This document shows, piece by piece, positions 1 through 9,099 of a stretch of DNA of 64,000 nucleotides. A model generated the notes under the pieces. It worked only from the letters and a program-made list of their open reading frames with translations. It had not been told where the DNA came from and made no database searches. Both the position numbers and the translations under genes were made by a program. This stretch comes from Methylobacterium planeticum (GTDB taxonomy: Bacteria > Pseudomonadota > Alphaproteobacteria > Rhizobiales > Beijerinckiaceae). The stretch is taken from the NCBI RefSeq assembly GCF_008806345.1, contig NZ_VZZJ01000006.1:62001-126000 (forward strand), written 5' to 3'. Position 1 is the stretch's first letter. Every line of letters starts with the position of its first letter.

Positions 1-2945
1 ATTTCGACCAGAGCGTCAGCATCGACCTCGCCATCGCCCAGGTGGTCTCGTCGACGAACTCGATCCGCGCCACCATGCCGCCAGGGGTGCAGCCGCCGAT
101 CATCTTGCGCTTCTCGGCCTCCTCGGTGCCGGTGATCCAGCTCTCGCTGGCCTCGACGAAGGAGAGCCTCACCAAGGTCTACGACTACGCGCAGTACCGG
201 ATCCGCCAGCGCCTGGTGCAGGTGCCGGGCTCGACCCTGCCGTCGCCCTTCGGCGGTTCGCCCCGCCAGATCATGGTCGATCTCGACCTGCACGCGCTGC
301 AGGCCCTGGGCCTGACGCCCCTCGACGTCACGAACGCCATGACGGCGCAGAACCTGACGGTCCCGTCCGGCCTCGCGAAGATCGGCGAGCAACAATATCC
401 GATCCGTCTCAACGCGACTCCGGAGGCGATCGAGTCGCTGAACGAGATCCCCATCAAGGTGGTGGCCGGCCAGCCGGTCCTCGTGCGCGACGTGGCCTTC
501 GTCCGCGACGGGGGACCGCCCCAGGTCAACATCGTGCGCGCCGACGGCCTCGAATCCGTCCTGATGCGCATCTTCAAGAACGGCACGGCCTCGACCCTCG
601 ACGTGGTCAACAACGTCAAGAAGGCGCTGCCCGACATCCGCGCCGCGGCCCCCGATGGGATGACCCTCAAGCCGCTGTTCGATCAATCCGTCTTCGTCTC
701 GGCGGCGATCGAGGGCGTGATTCACGAGGCGATCATCGCCGCCGGCCTGACGGGCCTGACCATCCTGCTGTTCCTCGGGTCGTGGCGCTCGACGATCGTG
801 GTGCTGATCTCGATCCCCTTGTCGATCCTGACCTCCCTGTCGGTTCTCGCCGCGCTCGGCGAGACCATCAACGTCATGACGCTTGGTGGCCTCGCCCTCG
901 CGGTCGGCATCCTCGTCGACGACGCGACGGTGGCAATCGAGAACACCTACAGGTTGTTCGAGGAGGGCGAGCCATTCCGCAAATCCGTGGTCGAGGGCGC
1001 GGCGGGGATCGCGAAGCCGGCCCTGATCTCGACCCTCTCGATCTGTGCGGCCTTCGTCTCGGTCTTCGCCCTGACCGACACGCCGAAATACCTGTTCACG
1101 CCGCAGGCCCTCGCGGTCGTGTTCGCGATGCTGACCTCCTACCTGCTCTCCAGAACCCTCGTCCCGGTGCTGATCGACGTCCTCGTGGCGCGGGAATACG
1201 CCGAGCACCACGGCGAGGCGGTCGAGACGCCACGCCAGGGCCGTATCGCGCGTGCCTTCGCCGTCATCGGGCGCCCGGTCTTCGCTCTCGCGGGCCGGTT
1301 CCGGCACGGCTTCGAGGCACGCTTCACGCGCTTCCACCGCGGCTATCTCGGGCTGCTCCACGTCGTCATCGGCCGCCGCTTCACGACCCTGGCCTTCGTC
1401 GCCGTGATCTTCGCCGGAAGCGCCGCCCTGTTCACGGTGGTGGGGCAGGATTACTTCCCGCAGGTTGCGTCCAGCCAGATGACGCTGCACCTGCGCACGC
1501 GGCCCGGAATGCGCATCGAGACCGCGCAGCAGATCTTCGCGGATGTCGAGAGCACCGTCCGCGAGGTGATTCCGGAGAACGAGATCGATCAGATCCTCGA
1601 CAACATCGGCCTCCCGTCGAACAACTACAACTTCGCATTCTCCGACGGATCGTTCGTCGCCTACAATGACGGGCAGATGCTGATCAACCTGAAGGAGGGG
1701 CACGGGTCGGTCGCGGCCTACACCAAGCGGCTGCGCGAGGTCCTGCGCGAGCGCTACCCGGATCTGGTCGCGTATTTCCAGCCGTCCGACATCATCACGC
1801 AGATTCTCAATTTCGGCACGCTGGCGCAGATCGACATCCAGATCTCCGGCCGCAACAGCGAGAAGGATCTCGCGACGGCCCAGAACATCGTCCGGCGCCT
1901 CAAGGAGACGCGCGGCGCCGTCGACGTCCACCTGCATCAGATCGTCGGAACCCCGCAATTCTTCGTCGACGTCGACCGCCGTCTGGCGTCGGAACTCGGC
2001 TTGACGCAACAGCAGGTCGCGCAGGGCCTGAACGTGTCGCTGTCGGGCTCCTTCCAGGTGACTCCGAACTTCTGGACGGATCCCAAGACGGGGATCCCGT
2101 ACCAGTTGTGGGTCCAGACGCCGGAATACCGGAACGCGTCGCTCACGGCGCTGCAGAACACCCCGCTCCTCGTACAGGGCGCCTCCGATCAGCCGGGGGT
2201 CCTGACGCTGCTCTCGAGCGTCTCGAGCCTCCGGCGGGAGGGCACCCAGACCGTGATCAACCACGTCAACACGACACCGACCTTCAACGTCTACGCGGCG
2301 GTTCAGGATGCGGATCTCGGATCGGTGGCCCGCGAGATCCGCAGCATCGTGGCCGACGAGCAGAAGGCTCTGCCCGCGCCGGACAAGATCACCATCCGGG
2401 GCCAGATCGAGAACATGGATTCGGCCTTCTTCCGCCTGGGGGTCGGCCTGAGCATCGCGCTGATCGCCGTCTACCTCCTCATGGCGGTGAACTACCAGAG
2501 CTGGGGAGACCCGTTCGTCGTGCTGGCGGCGCTGCCCCTCGCCTTCTGCGGGATCATCGCCAGCCTCTTCGTGACCGGAACCACCTTCTCGATCCCGTCC
2601 CTCTTCGGCGCAATCATGTCGGTGGGCATCGCCTCCGCCAATTCCATCCTGCTCGTCACCTTCGCGAAGGAGCACCGGGAGGCGACCGGATGCAGCGCCG
2701 TGGAGGCGGCGCTGCTCGCGGGCGAGACCCGCCTGCGGCCCGTCCTGATGACGGCGGGCGCCATGTTCCTCGGTCTCATCCCCATGGCGCTGGGGACGGG
2801 CGAGGGCGGGGAGCAGAACGCCGCCCTGGCCCGCGCCGTGATGGGCGGCATCGCCTTCGGGACACCCTCGACGCTGCTCTTCGTGCCCTTCCTCTACACG
2901 CTTCTGCGGCGCGGCGAGGTCAAGCCGCTGGAGGATTACGCCTGA
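1..2945 (+). CDS. RND efflux transporter permease, 5' end missing
   Basis: This is the inner-membrane proton-driven pump subunit of a tripartite RND efflux system. The frame is open from base 3, so the gene starts outside the window; about 980 of the usual 1,020-1,050 residues are present. The sequence shows the acidic transmembrane-4 motif GILVDDATVAIENTYR, the periplasmic porter domains on either side of it, and the second hydrophobic block near the C-terminus (VYLLMAVNYQSWGDPFVVLA). The partner adaptor would normally lie just upstream, outside the window. It converges on the phosphoglycolate phosphatase gene with a 16-base gap. The family (HAE-type/AcrB-like) is clear; the substrate cannot be told from sequence. 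Confidence 0.93.
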   Translation, partial: FDQSVSIDLAIAQVVSSTNSIRATMPPGVQPPIILRFSASSVPVIQLSLASTKESLTKVYDYAQYRIRQRLVQVPGSTLPSPFGGSPRQIMVDLDLHALQALGLTPLDVTNAMTAQNLTVPSGLAKIGEQQYPIRLNATPEAIESLNEIPIKVVAGQPVLVRDVAFVRDGGPPQVNIVRADGLESVLMRIFKNGTASTLDVVNNVKKALPDIRAAAPDGMTLKPLFDQSVFVSAAIEGVIHEAIIAAGLTGLTILLFLGSWRSTIVVLISIPLSILTSLSVLAALGETINVMTLGGLALAVGILVDDATVAIENTYRLFEEGEPFRKSVVEGAAGIAKPALISTLSICAAFVSVFALTDTPKYLFTPQALAVVFAMLTSYLLSRTLVPVLIDVLVAREYAEHHGEAVETPRQGRIARAFAVIGRPVFALAGRFRHGFEARFTRFHRGYLGLLHVVIGRRFTTLAFVAVIFAGSAALFTVVGQDYFPQVASSQMTLHLRTRPGMRIETAQQIFADVESTVREVIPENEIDQILDNIGLPSNNYNFAFSDGSFVAYNDGQMLINLKEGHGSVAAYTKRLREVLRERYPDLVAYFQPSDIITQILNFGTLAQIDIQISGRNSEKDLATAQNIVRRLKETRGAVDVHLHQIVGTPQFFVDVDRRLASELGLTQQQVAQGLNVSLSGSFQVTPNFWTDPKTGIPYQLWVQTPEYRNASLTALQNTPLLVQGASDQPGVLTLLSSVSSLRREGTQTVINHVNTTPTFNVYAAVQDADLGSVAREIRSIVADEQKALPAPDKITIRGQIENMDSAFFRLGVGLSIALIAVYLLMAVNYQSWGDPFVVLAALPLAFCGIIASLFVTGTTFSIPSLFGAIMSVGIASANSILLVTFAKEHREATGCSAVEAALLAGETRLRPVLMTAGAMFLGLIPMALGTGEGGEQNAALARAVMGGIAFGTPSTLLFVPFLYTLLRRGEVKPLEDYA

Positions 2946-2961
2946 GCGGTCGCCCGCGCGC

Positions 2962-3660
2962 TCACGAGGCCGCGCGGGCCCGCTCGCGGGGCACCAGGGC
3001 CTCGACGGCACCGACGAGCTCATCGAAATGCGCGATCACCCGGTCCGGGCCGAGCTGCTCCACGGGCGTATCCGTGTAGCCGAAGGTCACGCCGACGACC
3101 GGGATGCCCGCAGCCTTCGCGGCGTCGATATCGGCGCGGGAATCGCCCACCATGACGGCGCGGCCGGGATCGCCCTTCGCGCGGTCGATCGTAAGCGTGA
3201 TGTGGCGCGGATCCGGCTTGGAGAACGGGAAGGTGGCGCGCCCGCAGATCGCCGCGAAGCGTCCGGCGATCCCGAGCTTGTCGAGGAGCGCGACGGCGTG
3301 CGCCTCGTTCTTGTTCGTGCAGACGGCGAGCAGGAATCCGTCGCCCTCGAGGGCGTCGAGGGCGTCGAGCACCCCCTCGTAGAGGTAGGTGTGGTCGCAC
3401 AGGTGCTCGCCGTAATGCGCCAGGAACTCCCCGAACAGGCGCTCCAGCCCTTCCGTCGAAAGGGGTTCGCCGGCAGCCGAGAACCCGCGTTGGATCAAGG
3501 CCTTCGCGCCGGCCCCGATCAAGTCCCGGGCATCCTCCACGGACACGGGTGGCAGCTTCTCCCGCCGCAGGAGCACGTTCAGGGTCCCGATGAGGTCGCC
3601 GGCGGTCTCGGCCAGCGTGCCATCCAGGTCGAAGACGGCGATGGGCGGCAGGTTGGGCAT
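2962..3660 (-). CDS. gph: Phosphoglycolate phosphatase, HAD superfamily
   Basis: The 232-residue product should dephosphorylate 2-phosphoglycolate, a by-product of DNA repair and photorespiration-like chemistry, in the cytoplasm. HAD motif I is FDLDGTLAET at residues 10-19 (nucleophile Asp11, acid/base Asp13). The cap domain follows, then motif III (Lys in FSKPDPRH) and motif IV (MVGDSRADIDAA). Length and motif order match Gph/PGP proteins. The start ATG gives a full-length N-terminus directly before the DxDGT motif. It lies tail to tail with the RND permease. Related HAD enzymes with other phosphoester substrates are possible, so the substrate is inferred from overall similarity. Confidence 0.88.
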   Translation of the reverse strand: MPNLPPIAVFDLDGTLAETAGDLIGTLNVLLRREKLPPVSVEDARDLIGAGAKALIQRGFSAAGEPLSTEGLERLFGEFLAHYGEHLCDHTYLYEGVLDALDALEGDGFLLAVCTNKNEAHAVALLDKLGIAGRFAAICGRATFPFSKPDPRHITLTIDRAKGDPGRAVMVGDSRADIDAAKAAGIPVVGVTFGYTDTPVEQLGPDRVIAHFDELVGAVEALVPRERARAAS

Positions 3661-3909
3661 GTCGGTCCTTCGGTGGAGCGGTGATGGTCAGGCGGCGGAT
3701 GCGCTGGGCCGATCCCTAGCAGAGATCGCCGTGCGGTGCGCAGAGAGCTGCGCGGATCCCGGTTGCGCAGCCGGTCCGGGCCGCGCGCAAGCGCTTTCTC
3801 GATCGGCAATCTGGCTAAAGACAGGCGTTCCTGCGATCAAGCCGAGCCGTGCCCCAGACTCGCCCGAAACCTGACGGACAGGTTGCATTCTCCGCGCCAG
3901 AGACCTGAC

Positions 3910-4365
3910 ATGCGAACCGTTCTCCCGATCCTCGCCGGCCTCCTGGCGACCGCTCCCGCCCTCGCGGGCTCCTACGACTTCGTGCCGGCGCCCCAGGTGG
4001 ATCTGAACCGGGTCTACCGCGTCGACAAGGTCACGGGCGAGGTCACCTCGTGCCAGTACGGGCTGCGCGAGGGGGGCGGCATCGGCCAGACGCTGTGTTT
4101 CGGCGCGGGGGAGGGGGCCGGGGTCCAGGCGCCCTCCGAATACGGATTGGTCGCCTCCCGCCATACACGCGAGGCGGGTGTGTTCCGGGTCAATTACCGG
4201 ACCGGCGAGATGAGCATCTGCTATGTGCAGGTGAAGGAGGAGGTCGTGGTCTGCACGCCGCAGGCGAACCCGGCCACGGCGGGGACGGGCGAAGCGCCCG
4301 CGACGGGCGCAGCCCCGGGCCGGGCGGGTCCGAGCGCCACGCCGCCGCAGGGCGGGCGGCCCTGA
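3910..4365 (+). CDS. Secreted hypothetical protein, 151 aa
   Basis: I do not recognise the family. The reading frame is open further upstream, but the ATG at 3910 begins a clean signal peptide (MRTVLPILAGLLATAPALAG, cleavage likely after ALA near residue 19). The mature part has three or four cysteines (CQYG, CFGAG, CYVQ, CTPQ) that could pair in the periplasm, and a low-complexity Ala/Gly/Pro tail of about 35 residues. It stands alone between gph (divergent) and rpiA. It is probably a periplasmic or surface protein; nothing in the sequence suggests a catalytic role. Confidence 0.7.
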   Translation: MRTVLPILAGLLATAPALAGSYDFVPAPQVDLNRVYRVDKVTGEVTSCQYGLREGGGIGQTLCFGAGEGAGVQAPSEYGLVASRHTREAGVFRVNYRTGEMSICYVQVKEEVVVCTPQANPATAGTGEAPATGAAPGRAGPSATPPQGGRP

Positions 4366-4511
4366 TCGCGCTTGCGCGGTTCATCGCCTTCCACCCGGAG
4401 GCGCAGCCGTGCTAGGGCCAGCCCCGAAATGTCGACGAGTAGCCGGGCCGCCATCGTCATGTGCCAAGCCGTCCTCCCCCTGACCGGATCCGTCCGCACC
4501 GGAATCCGCCG

Positions 4512-5222
4512 ATGAGCGGACCCGATCTGCGCCGCGCCGCCGCCGCGCGGGCGCTCGAGCTCGTCGAGCCGGGGATGCGCCTCGGCATCGGCACGGGGTC
4601 GACCGCCAACGCCTTCGTGGAGCTGCTCGGGGGGCGCGTGCGCGACGGCCTCGACATCGTCGGCGTTCCGACCTCCGAGGCGACCCACGCCGCCGCCGCC
4701 CGGGCCGGCATCCGGCTCGCGACGCTGGAGGCGGAGCCGGTCCTCGACCTCACCATCGACGGGGCCGATGAGGTCGACGACGAGCTTCGGCTAATCAAGG
4801 GCGGCGGCGCCGCGCTCCTGCGGGAGAAGATCGTCGCCTGCGCGAGCCGCCGCATGGTGGTGATCGCGGACGCGGCGAAGCGGGTCGAGACCCTCGGCGC
4901 CTTTCCGCTGCCGATCGAGGTGAACCCCTTCGGCCTCCGCGCCACACAACTGGGAGTGGAGGCCGCGCTTGCAAGCGCCGGTTGTGCCGGCAGGGTGGTG
5001 CTGCGCCTGACCCCGGAGGGCGCGCCCCTCGTCACCGATGGCGGCCACCGGATCCTCGACGCCCATCTGAACCGGATTCCCGATCCCGAGGCGCTCTCCC
5101 GCGCGCTCTGGGCTGTGCCGGGCGTGGTCGAGCACGGCCTGTTCCTCGGCATCGCCTCGGCGGCGATCCTCGCCGCCGACATCGGCGGCGCGGCCGAGAT
5201 CACGGTCCTCGGCACGCTCTGA
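4512..5222 (+). CDS. rpiA: Ribose-5-phosphate isomerase A
   Basis: It interconverts ribose 5-phosphate and ribulose 5-phosphate in the non-oxidative pentose phosphate pathway. The 236-residue product shows the phosphate-binding GIGTGSTA loop near the N-terminus, the catalytic DGADEVD segment, and the [11 protein letters not shown] motif, all diagnostic of RpiA. The frame is open 17 codons earlier, but family N-termini match [15 protein letters not shown], so the ATG at 4512 is preferred. It is followed 125 bases later by a DUF2059 gene on the same strand. The Lys and Asp residues of the active site are present and nothing is truncated. Confidence 0.95.
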   Translation: MSGPDLRRAAAARALELVEPGMRLGIGTGSTANAFVELLGGRVRDGLDIVGVPTSEATHAAAARAGIRLATLEAEPVLDLTIDGADEVDDELRLIKGGGAALLREKIVACASRRMVVIADAAKRVETLGAFPLPIEVNPFGLRATQLGVEAALASAGCAGRVVLRLTPEGAPLVTDGGHRILDAHLNRIPDPEALSRALWAVPGVVEHGLFLGIASAAILAADIGGAAEITVLGTL

Positions 5223-5346
5223 TGACGGTAAGCCGCCAGAAGGGCGCCGCCTCGAACCGCCCGCCCATGCCTCACGCCCCCGGCGCGCCGCCCCTCGCGG
5301 CACCGCGGTGAACCCTGTCCCCTTCGTTTCCTCGGAGCACCTCGCC

Positions 5347-5898
5347 ATGTCCCGCCGCCTCCTCGCCGCCGCCCTGGCGGGTCTCCTCCTCGCGTTGCCG
5401 CAGGTCGCCGGCGCGCAGACCAAGCCCCCCGCCCAGAAGCCGGCCCCGAAGGCCGCGCCGATTCCGGCCGCCCCGACGATCTCCCCGAACCACCTCAACC
5501 TCGCCCGGGAGGTGATGTTGAATTCCGGCATCGCCCGCTCCTTCGACTCGATCATCCCGGCCTTCGGCGATCAGATCCGCCAGCAGGCGGTGACGCGGCC
5601 CGAGCTGACCAAGGACCTCGGCGAGGTCCTGACCTCCCTCGAGCCCGAGTTGGAGCTTCAGAAGCAGCGGATGATCGACACCGCAGCCCGCATCTACGCC
5701 TCGAAGCTGACGGAGGGTGAGTTGCAGGAGATCGCCACCTTCTTCCGCTCGCCCGCGGGCAAGCGCTACGTCGAGACGCAACCGCAGGTGCTCGACGAGA
5801 TGGTCCAGGCGATGCAGACCTGGACGCAGGACGTCTCGGAATACGTGATGGTCCGGGTCCGGGCCGAGATGGGCAAGCGCGGCCACCAGATGCAGTAG
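5347..5898 (+). CDS. DUF2059 family secreted protein
   Basis: The 183-residue product has a signal peptide (MSRRLLAAALAGLLLALPQV, cleavage near AGAQ), a Pro/Ala/Lys-rich linker of about 25 residues, and an all-helical domain containing YASKLTEGELQEIATFFRSP, typical of DUF2059. The family is common in Alphaproteobacteria, is exported, and has no defined biochemical role. A GTG 13 codons upstream is in frame, but the ATG at 5347 begins the signal peptide and is the better start. It precedes the O-antigen-ligase-like gene by 22 bases and may be co-transcribed with it and gor. Confidence 0.85.
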   Translation: MSRRLLAAALAGLLLALPQVAGAQTKPPAQKPAPKAAPIPAAPTISPNHLNLAREVMLNSGIARSFDSIIPAFGDQIRQQAVTRPELTKDLGEVLTSLEPELELQKQRMIDTAARIYASKLTEGELQEIATFFRSPAGKRYVETQPQVLDEMVQAMQTWTQDVSEYVMVRVRAEMGKRGHQMQ

Positions 5899-5920
5899 CG
5901 GCGGAGCGCCCGGAGGGCGT

Positions 5921-7147
5921 GTGTCCCGCACCGTGACCCTGCCGGAGCGCCTGTCGGCGGCCGGAGCGGCGACGCTGGCACTCGTGCCGGTTGTGATGGC
6001 GCTGGCGAACCGGTCGAGCCCGATCCTGATCGGGGTCGCGGCGCTGCTGTTCCTGCTGGCAGCCCTGGCGCAGGACCGCGCGGCGACCGGGGCGGCGCTG
6101 CGGGAGCCGCTGCGCACGCCGCTCGGCCTTTCGGCCCTCGCCTTCCTGGCCTGGTGCGGCCTCTCCTTCGCCTGGACGCCGTTCCCCGCGACCGGCTGGC
6201 GCAGCGCCAGCGAGTTCCTGCCGACGCTCGCGGCCGCCTACGTCCTGGCGCGCCTCGCGCCGGGGCGCCTCCCGGGCTTCGCGGCGCCCCTCGCGGCCGG
6301 CGCCCTGGTGCTCGCGGCCCTCGCGATCATCGTCGGCCTCGGGGCCGGCCTGCCGCTGCAGCGGGCCCTCGGGCAGCGGGTCGCCGACTTCGTCTTCAAC
6401 CGCCCCGCGCTGACGATCCTCCTTGCCGCCGGGCCCGTGGCGTTGGTGCTCTGGCGCCGCGGGCAGCGGCTCATCGCCTTGATCGTGCTGGCTTTCTCGG
6501 CGGCCGGCATCCTCCGCTCGGTGAGCGGCGCCGCCGCGCTGGGGCTCCTTGCCGGCATCCTGATGTTCGGCCTCGCGCGCCTCCTGCCGGCGCGCTGGAG
6601 CCTCGCCTTCGCCGGGCTCGGCCTCGGCCTCGCGGTGGCCCTCGCCCCGATCGAGGGCGACTTCCTGGCCCGGGTGATGCCCGAGGCGGCGCATGAGCGG
6701 CTGGTCCAGTCCTCGTCCCGGGCGCGGGTCGCCATCGCCCGGAGCTTCGGCGCCGCGGTCGCGGCCGATCCCTGGCGGGGCGCGGGCTACGGGGTCTCGG
6801 CGCGCTTCGCCGAGGTGCCGGCGGCGCTGGCGATCGAGCCGGAGATGCGCACGATCCTGGCGGTCGGCCATCCGCATAACAGCTTTCTGCAAGTCTGGGT
6901 TGAGCTCGGCATCGTCGGCGCGGTTCTCGCAAGCGCCGTCCTGATGCTGACGCTCCGGGCCCTGGCCGGGATTCCGGCGGGGCCGCGCGCCACCGCGCTC
7001 GCCCTGGTTGCCGCCGCCGCCGCCGTGGCCTTCGTCGAGCACGGGGCCTGGCAGGCCTGGTGGACGGCCGGGCTCGGGGTCGCCATCTCCTGGCTGCGCG
7101 AGGGCTTCCTCCCGCAGCGCGTGTATTCTGAACGGAACAATTCATGA
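5921..7147 (+). CDS. O-antigen ligase-like (Wzy_C family) membrane protein
   Basis: This 408-residue polytopic membrane protein starts at GTG. It has about ten hydrophobic segments and, near residue 315, the HPHNSFLQVWVELGIVG motif characteristic of the Wzy_C superfamily (WaaL ligases and Wzy polymerases), preceded by the usual periplasmic loop with Arg residues (SSRARVAIARSFGAA). It probably joins or polymerises a polyprenyl-linked glycan at the outer face of the inner membrane. No glycosyltransferase or flippase gene lies nearby, so its glycan is unknown. Its stop overlaps the start of gor in an ATGA, implying translational coupling with a functionally unrelated enzyme. Confidence 0.8.
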   Translation: MSRTVTLPERLSAAGAATLALVPVVMALANRSSPILIGVAALLFLLAALAQDRAATGAALREPLRTPLGLSALAFLAWCGLSFAWTPFPATGWRSASEFLPTLAAAYVLARLAPGRLPGFAAPLAAGALVLAALAIIVGLGAGLPLQRALGQRVADFVFNRPALTILLAAGPVALVLWRRGQRLIALIVLAFSAAGILRSVSGAAALGLLAGILMFGLARLLPARWSLAFAGLGLGLAVALAPIEGDFLARVMPEAAHERLVQSSSRARVAIARSFGAAVAADPWRGAGYGVSARFAEVPAALAIEPEMRTILAVGHPHNSFLQVWVELGIVGAVLASAVLMLTLRALAGIPAGPRATALALVAAAAAVAFVEHGAWQAWWTAGLGVAISWLREGFLPQRVYSERNNS

Positions 7148-8529
7148 ACGAAGTCTACGACGTCGATCTGTTCGTCATCGGGGGCGGTTCGGGCGGCGTG
7201 CGGGCCGCGCGGATCGCGGCGGGCTACGGGGCGCGGGTCAAGCTCGCGGAGGAGTACCGGGTCGGGGGCACCTGCGTGATCCGGGGCTGCGTGCCGAAGA
7301 AGCTCATGGTCTATGCCGGCCGCTTCGCCGACGAGTTCGAGGACGCGGCGGGCTTCGGCTGGGACGTGGCGGCGCCCCGCTTCGACTGGTCGGTGCTGAA
7401 GCGCCGGCGCGACGCCGAGGTGGCGCGGCTCGAGGGCATCTACGACACCAACCTGATGCGGGCGGGCGTCGAGATCCTGCCCCAGCGGGCGGTGATCGAG
7501 GACGCCCACACGGTGCGCCTCGCGGGGACGGGAGAGCGCGTCCGCGCCCGGGTCATCCTCGTCGCGGTCGGGGCCTCGCCGGTGAAGGAGCCGGCGATCC
7601 CGGGGGCGGAGCACGCCATCACGTCGAACGAGGTGTTCGAGCTCGACGCGCTGCCCGAGCGCATCCTGGTGGTCGGCGGCGGCTACATCGCGGTGGAGTT
7701 CGCGGGCGTCTTCGCGGCGCTCGGCAGCCGCACCACCCTGCTGCACCGGGGCGAGCGGCTGCTGCGCGGCTTCGACGACGAGGTGCGCGACGCGCTCGGC
7801 GAGGCCTACGCCCGGCGCATGGACCTGCGCCTCGGCCGCACCGTCAACAGCCTGGAGCGGCGCGACGGCGGCATCGCGGCCCGCCTCGACGACGGCTCGG
7901 AGATCGTCGTCGACCAGGTGCTGGTGGCGACCGGGCGGCGCCCGAACGTGGCGGGGCTCGGCCTCGACCGGGTCGGCATCGAGACGGACGCCGTCGGGGC
8001 GATCCCGGTCGACGCCACCTCGCGCACGGTGGTGCCCTCGATCTACGCGGTCGGCGACGTGACGAACCGGGCGAACCTGACGCCGATCGCGATCCGGGAG
8101 GGCCACGCCTTCGCCGACACGGTGTTCGGCAACAGGCCGTCCTGCGTCGACCACCGGCTGATCCCGACCGCGGTGTTCTCGACCCCCGAGATCGGCGTCG
8201 TCGGCCACAACGAGGACGTGGCCCGCGCGGTCTTCGGCCGGATCGAGGTCTTCAAGGCGAGCTTCCGCCCGATGAAGGCGAGCCTGTCGGGGCGCGAGGA
8301 GCGCGTCCTGATGAAGGTCTTGGTCGATTGCGCGAGCGACAAGGTGGTGGGCGTCCACATCGTCGGCCACGATGCCGGCGAGATCATCCAGGCGGTTGGG
8401 ATCGCCGTGACGATGGGCGCCACGAAGGCGGATTTCGACCGCACCATCGCGGTCCACCCGACCGCCAGCGAGGAGCTCGTCACCATGCGGGTGCCCGCCG
8501 TGACGAAGCATCCGGTCGCGGTGGGTTGA
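7144..8529 (+). CDS. gor: Glutathione-disulfide reductase
   Basis: This cytoplasmic FAD enzyme uses NADPH to reduce glutathione disulfide. The 461-residue product has the FAD-binding GGGSGGVRAARIAAGYGA near the N-terminus, the redox disulfide in GGTCVIRGCVPKK (Cys44 and Cys49), a second Rossmann motif VVGGGYIAVEFAGVFAALGS for NADPH, and the C-terminal HPTASEEL segment with the catalytic His-Glu pair of the dimer interface. This pattern separates Gor from mercuric reductase and lipoamide dehydrogenase. The start ATG overlaps the upstream stop by four bases. Length and motifs are complete. Confidence 0.95.
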   Translation: MNEVYDVDLFVIGGGSGGVRAARIAAGYGARVKLAEEYRVGGTCVIRGCVPKKLMVYAGRFADEFEDAAGFGWDVAAPRFDWSVLKRRRDAEVARLEGIYDTNLMRAGVEILPQRAVIEDAHTVRLAGTGERVRARVILVAVGASPVKEPAIPGAEHAITSNEVFELDALPERILVVGGGYIAVEFAGVFAALGSRTTLLHRGERLLRGFDDEVRDALGEAYARRMDLRLGRTVNSLERRDGGIAARLDDGSEIVVDQVLVATGRRPNVAGLGLDRVGIETDAVGAIPVDATSRTVVPSIYAVGDVTNRANLTPIAIREGHAFADTVFGNRPSCVDHRLIPTAVFSTPEIGVVGHNEDVARAVFGRIEVFKASFRPMKASLSGREERVLMKVLVDCASDKVVGVHIVGHDAGEIIQAVGIAVTMGATKADFDRTIAVHPTASEELVTMRVPAVTKHPVAVG

Positions 8530-8586
8530 TCCCGGCGCCGGGGAAAAGGGCCTCGACGGCGGCCGTCGCCGAGCCATATCAGACTT

Positions 8587-8886
8587 ATGGGCAAGCGAAA
8601 CGACGCGCACGCGAAGCGGCAGGCGATCATCGACGGGATGCTGGCCGACGCCCTGCGTCCGGCCTACAGCTACCGCCTGCCGAGCCACGACGCCCTCGCG
8701 GCCGACATCCGCCGCGCCATCGACGAGCTTCTCGCCAAGGCCGAGGCGCAGCGCAGCCGCTGCCTCACCTACGAGGACCTCGAGGAGGCTCTTCCGCCCC
8801 GCGACGTCTCGGCGGAGGACCTCGAGGCCATCTTCTGGATCCTGGCCGAGCACGGGATCGAGGTCGAGGACGGCGAGGCCGGCTGA
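8587..8886 (+). CDS. Small protein resembling sigma-70 region 1.1
   Basis: The 99-residue product has a basic N-terminal half (residues 1-55). Its C-terminal half (about 58-97) follows the pattern of region 1.1 of housekeeping sigma factors: LTYEDLEEALP, then LEAIFWILAEHGIEV, then an acidic tail. From memory, E. coli RpoD reads LTYAEVNDHLP then IEDIIQMINDMGIQV at the same spacing. No other sigma region is present. In RpoD, region 1.1 is a DNA mimic that occupies the RNA polymerase cleft and blocks promoter binding by free sigma. A stand-alone copy could act on polymerase or simply reuse the fold; both are inference. It lies 57 bases after gor and ends before a hairpin. Confidence 0.7.
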   Translation: MGKRNDAHAKRQAIIDGMLADALRPAYSYRLPSHDALAADIRRAIDELLAKAEAQRSRCLTYEDLEEALPPRDVSAEDLEAIFWILAEHGIEVEDGEAG

Positions 8887-8995
8887 GCGGGCTCGCGATG
8901 CCGGTCATCTGCGGTTGTTTTTCCGTAATGTACAATTTTAGATTTGTATTCGCGGACCTGCGACGGGATTGATCACGCGTTCGTCTGAGGAATGA

Positions 8996-9028
8996 CCGGG
9001 CTTCTCGCGAAAAAGCCCGGAACTTTTC
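8996..9028 (+). terminator. Probable intrinsic terminator before the chemoreceptor gene
   Basis: An 8-bp stem CCGGGCTT / AAGCCCGG (8996-9003 with 9013-9020) with a nine-base loop is followed by a short T-rich run (9024-9027). It lies 110 bases after the region-1.1 gene and 72 bases before the chemoreceptor start, so it would end the gor-side transcript. The 100 bases before it (8910-8975) are unusually AT-rich for this window. The T tract is short, so termination may be partial. Confidence 0.45.
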
Positions 9029-9099
9029 CCGGTAGACGCCCGCTTTACCGAATTTTAATCACAAACGACTTGAACTGCCCGGGCTTTGGGAGAAGTTCA

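Noticed and set aside
8587..8886. Truncated rpoD fragment
   Set aside because: There is no trace of regions 1.2-4 downstream, the frame has its own start and stop, and the first half does not resemble RpoD.
9019..9044. GGAAC-N17-CGCT before the chemoreceptor gene as an EcfG promoter
   Set aside because: The second box has a mismatch at its key T and GGAAC is part of the terminator-like hairpin stem.
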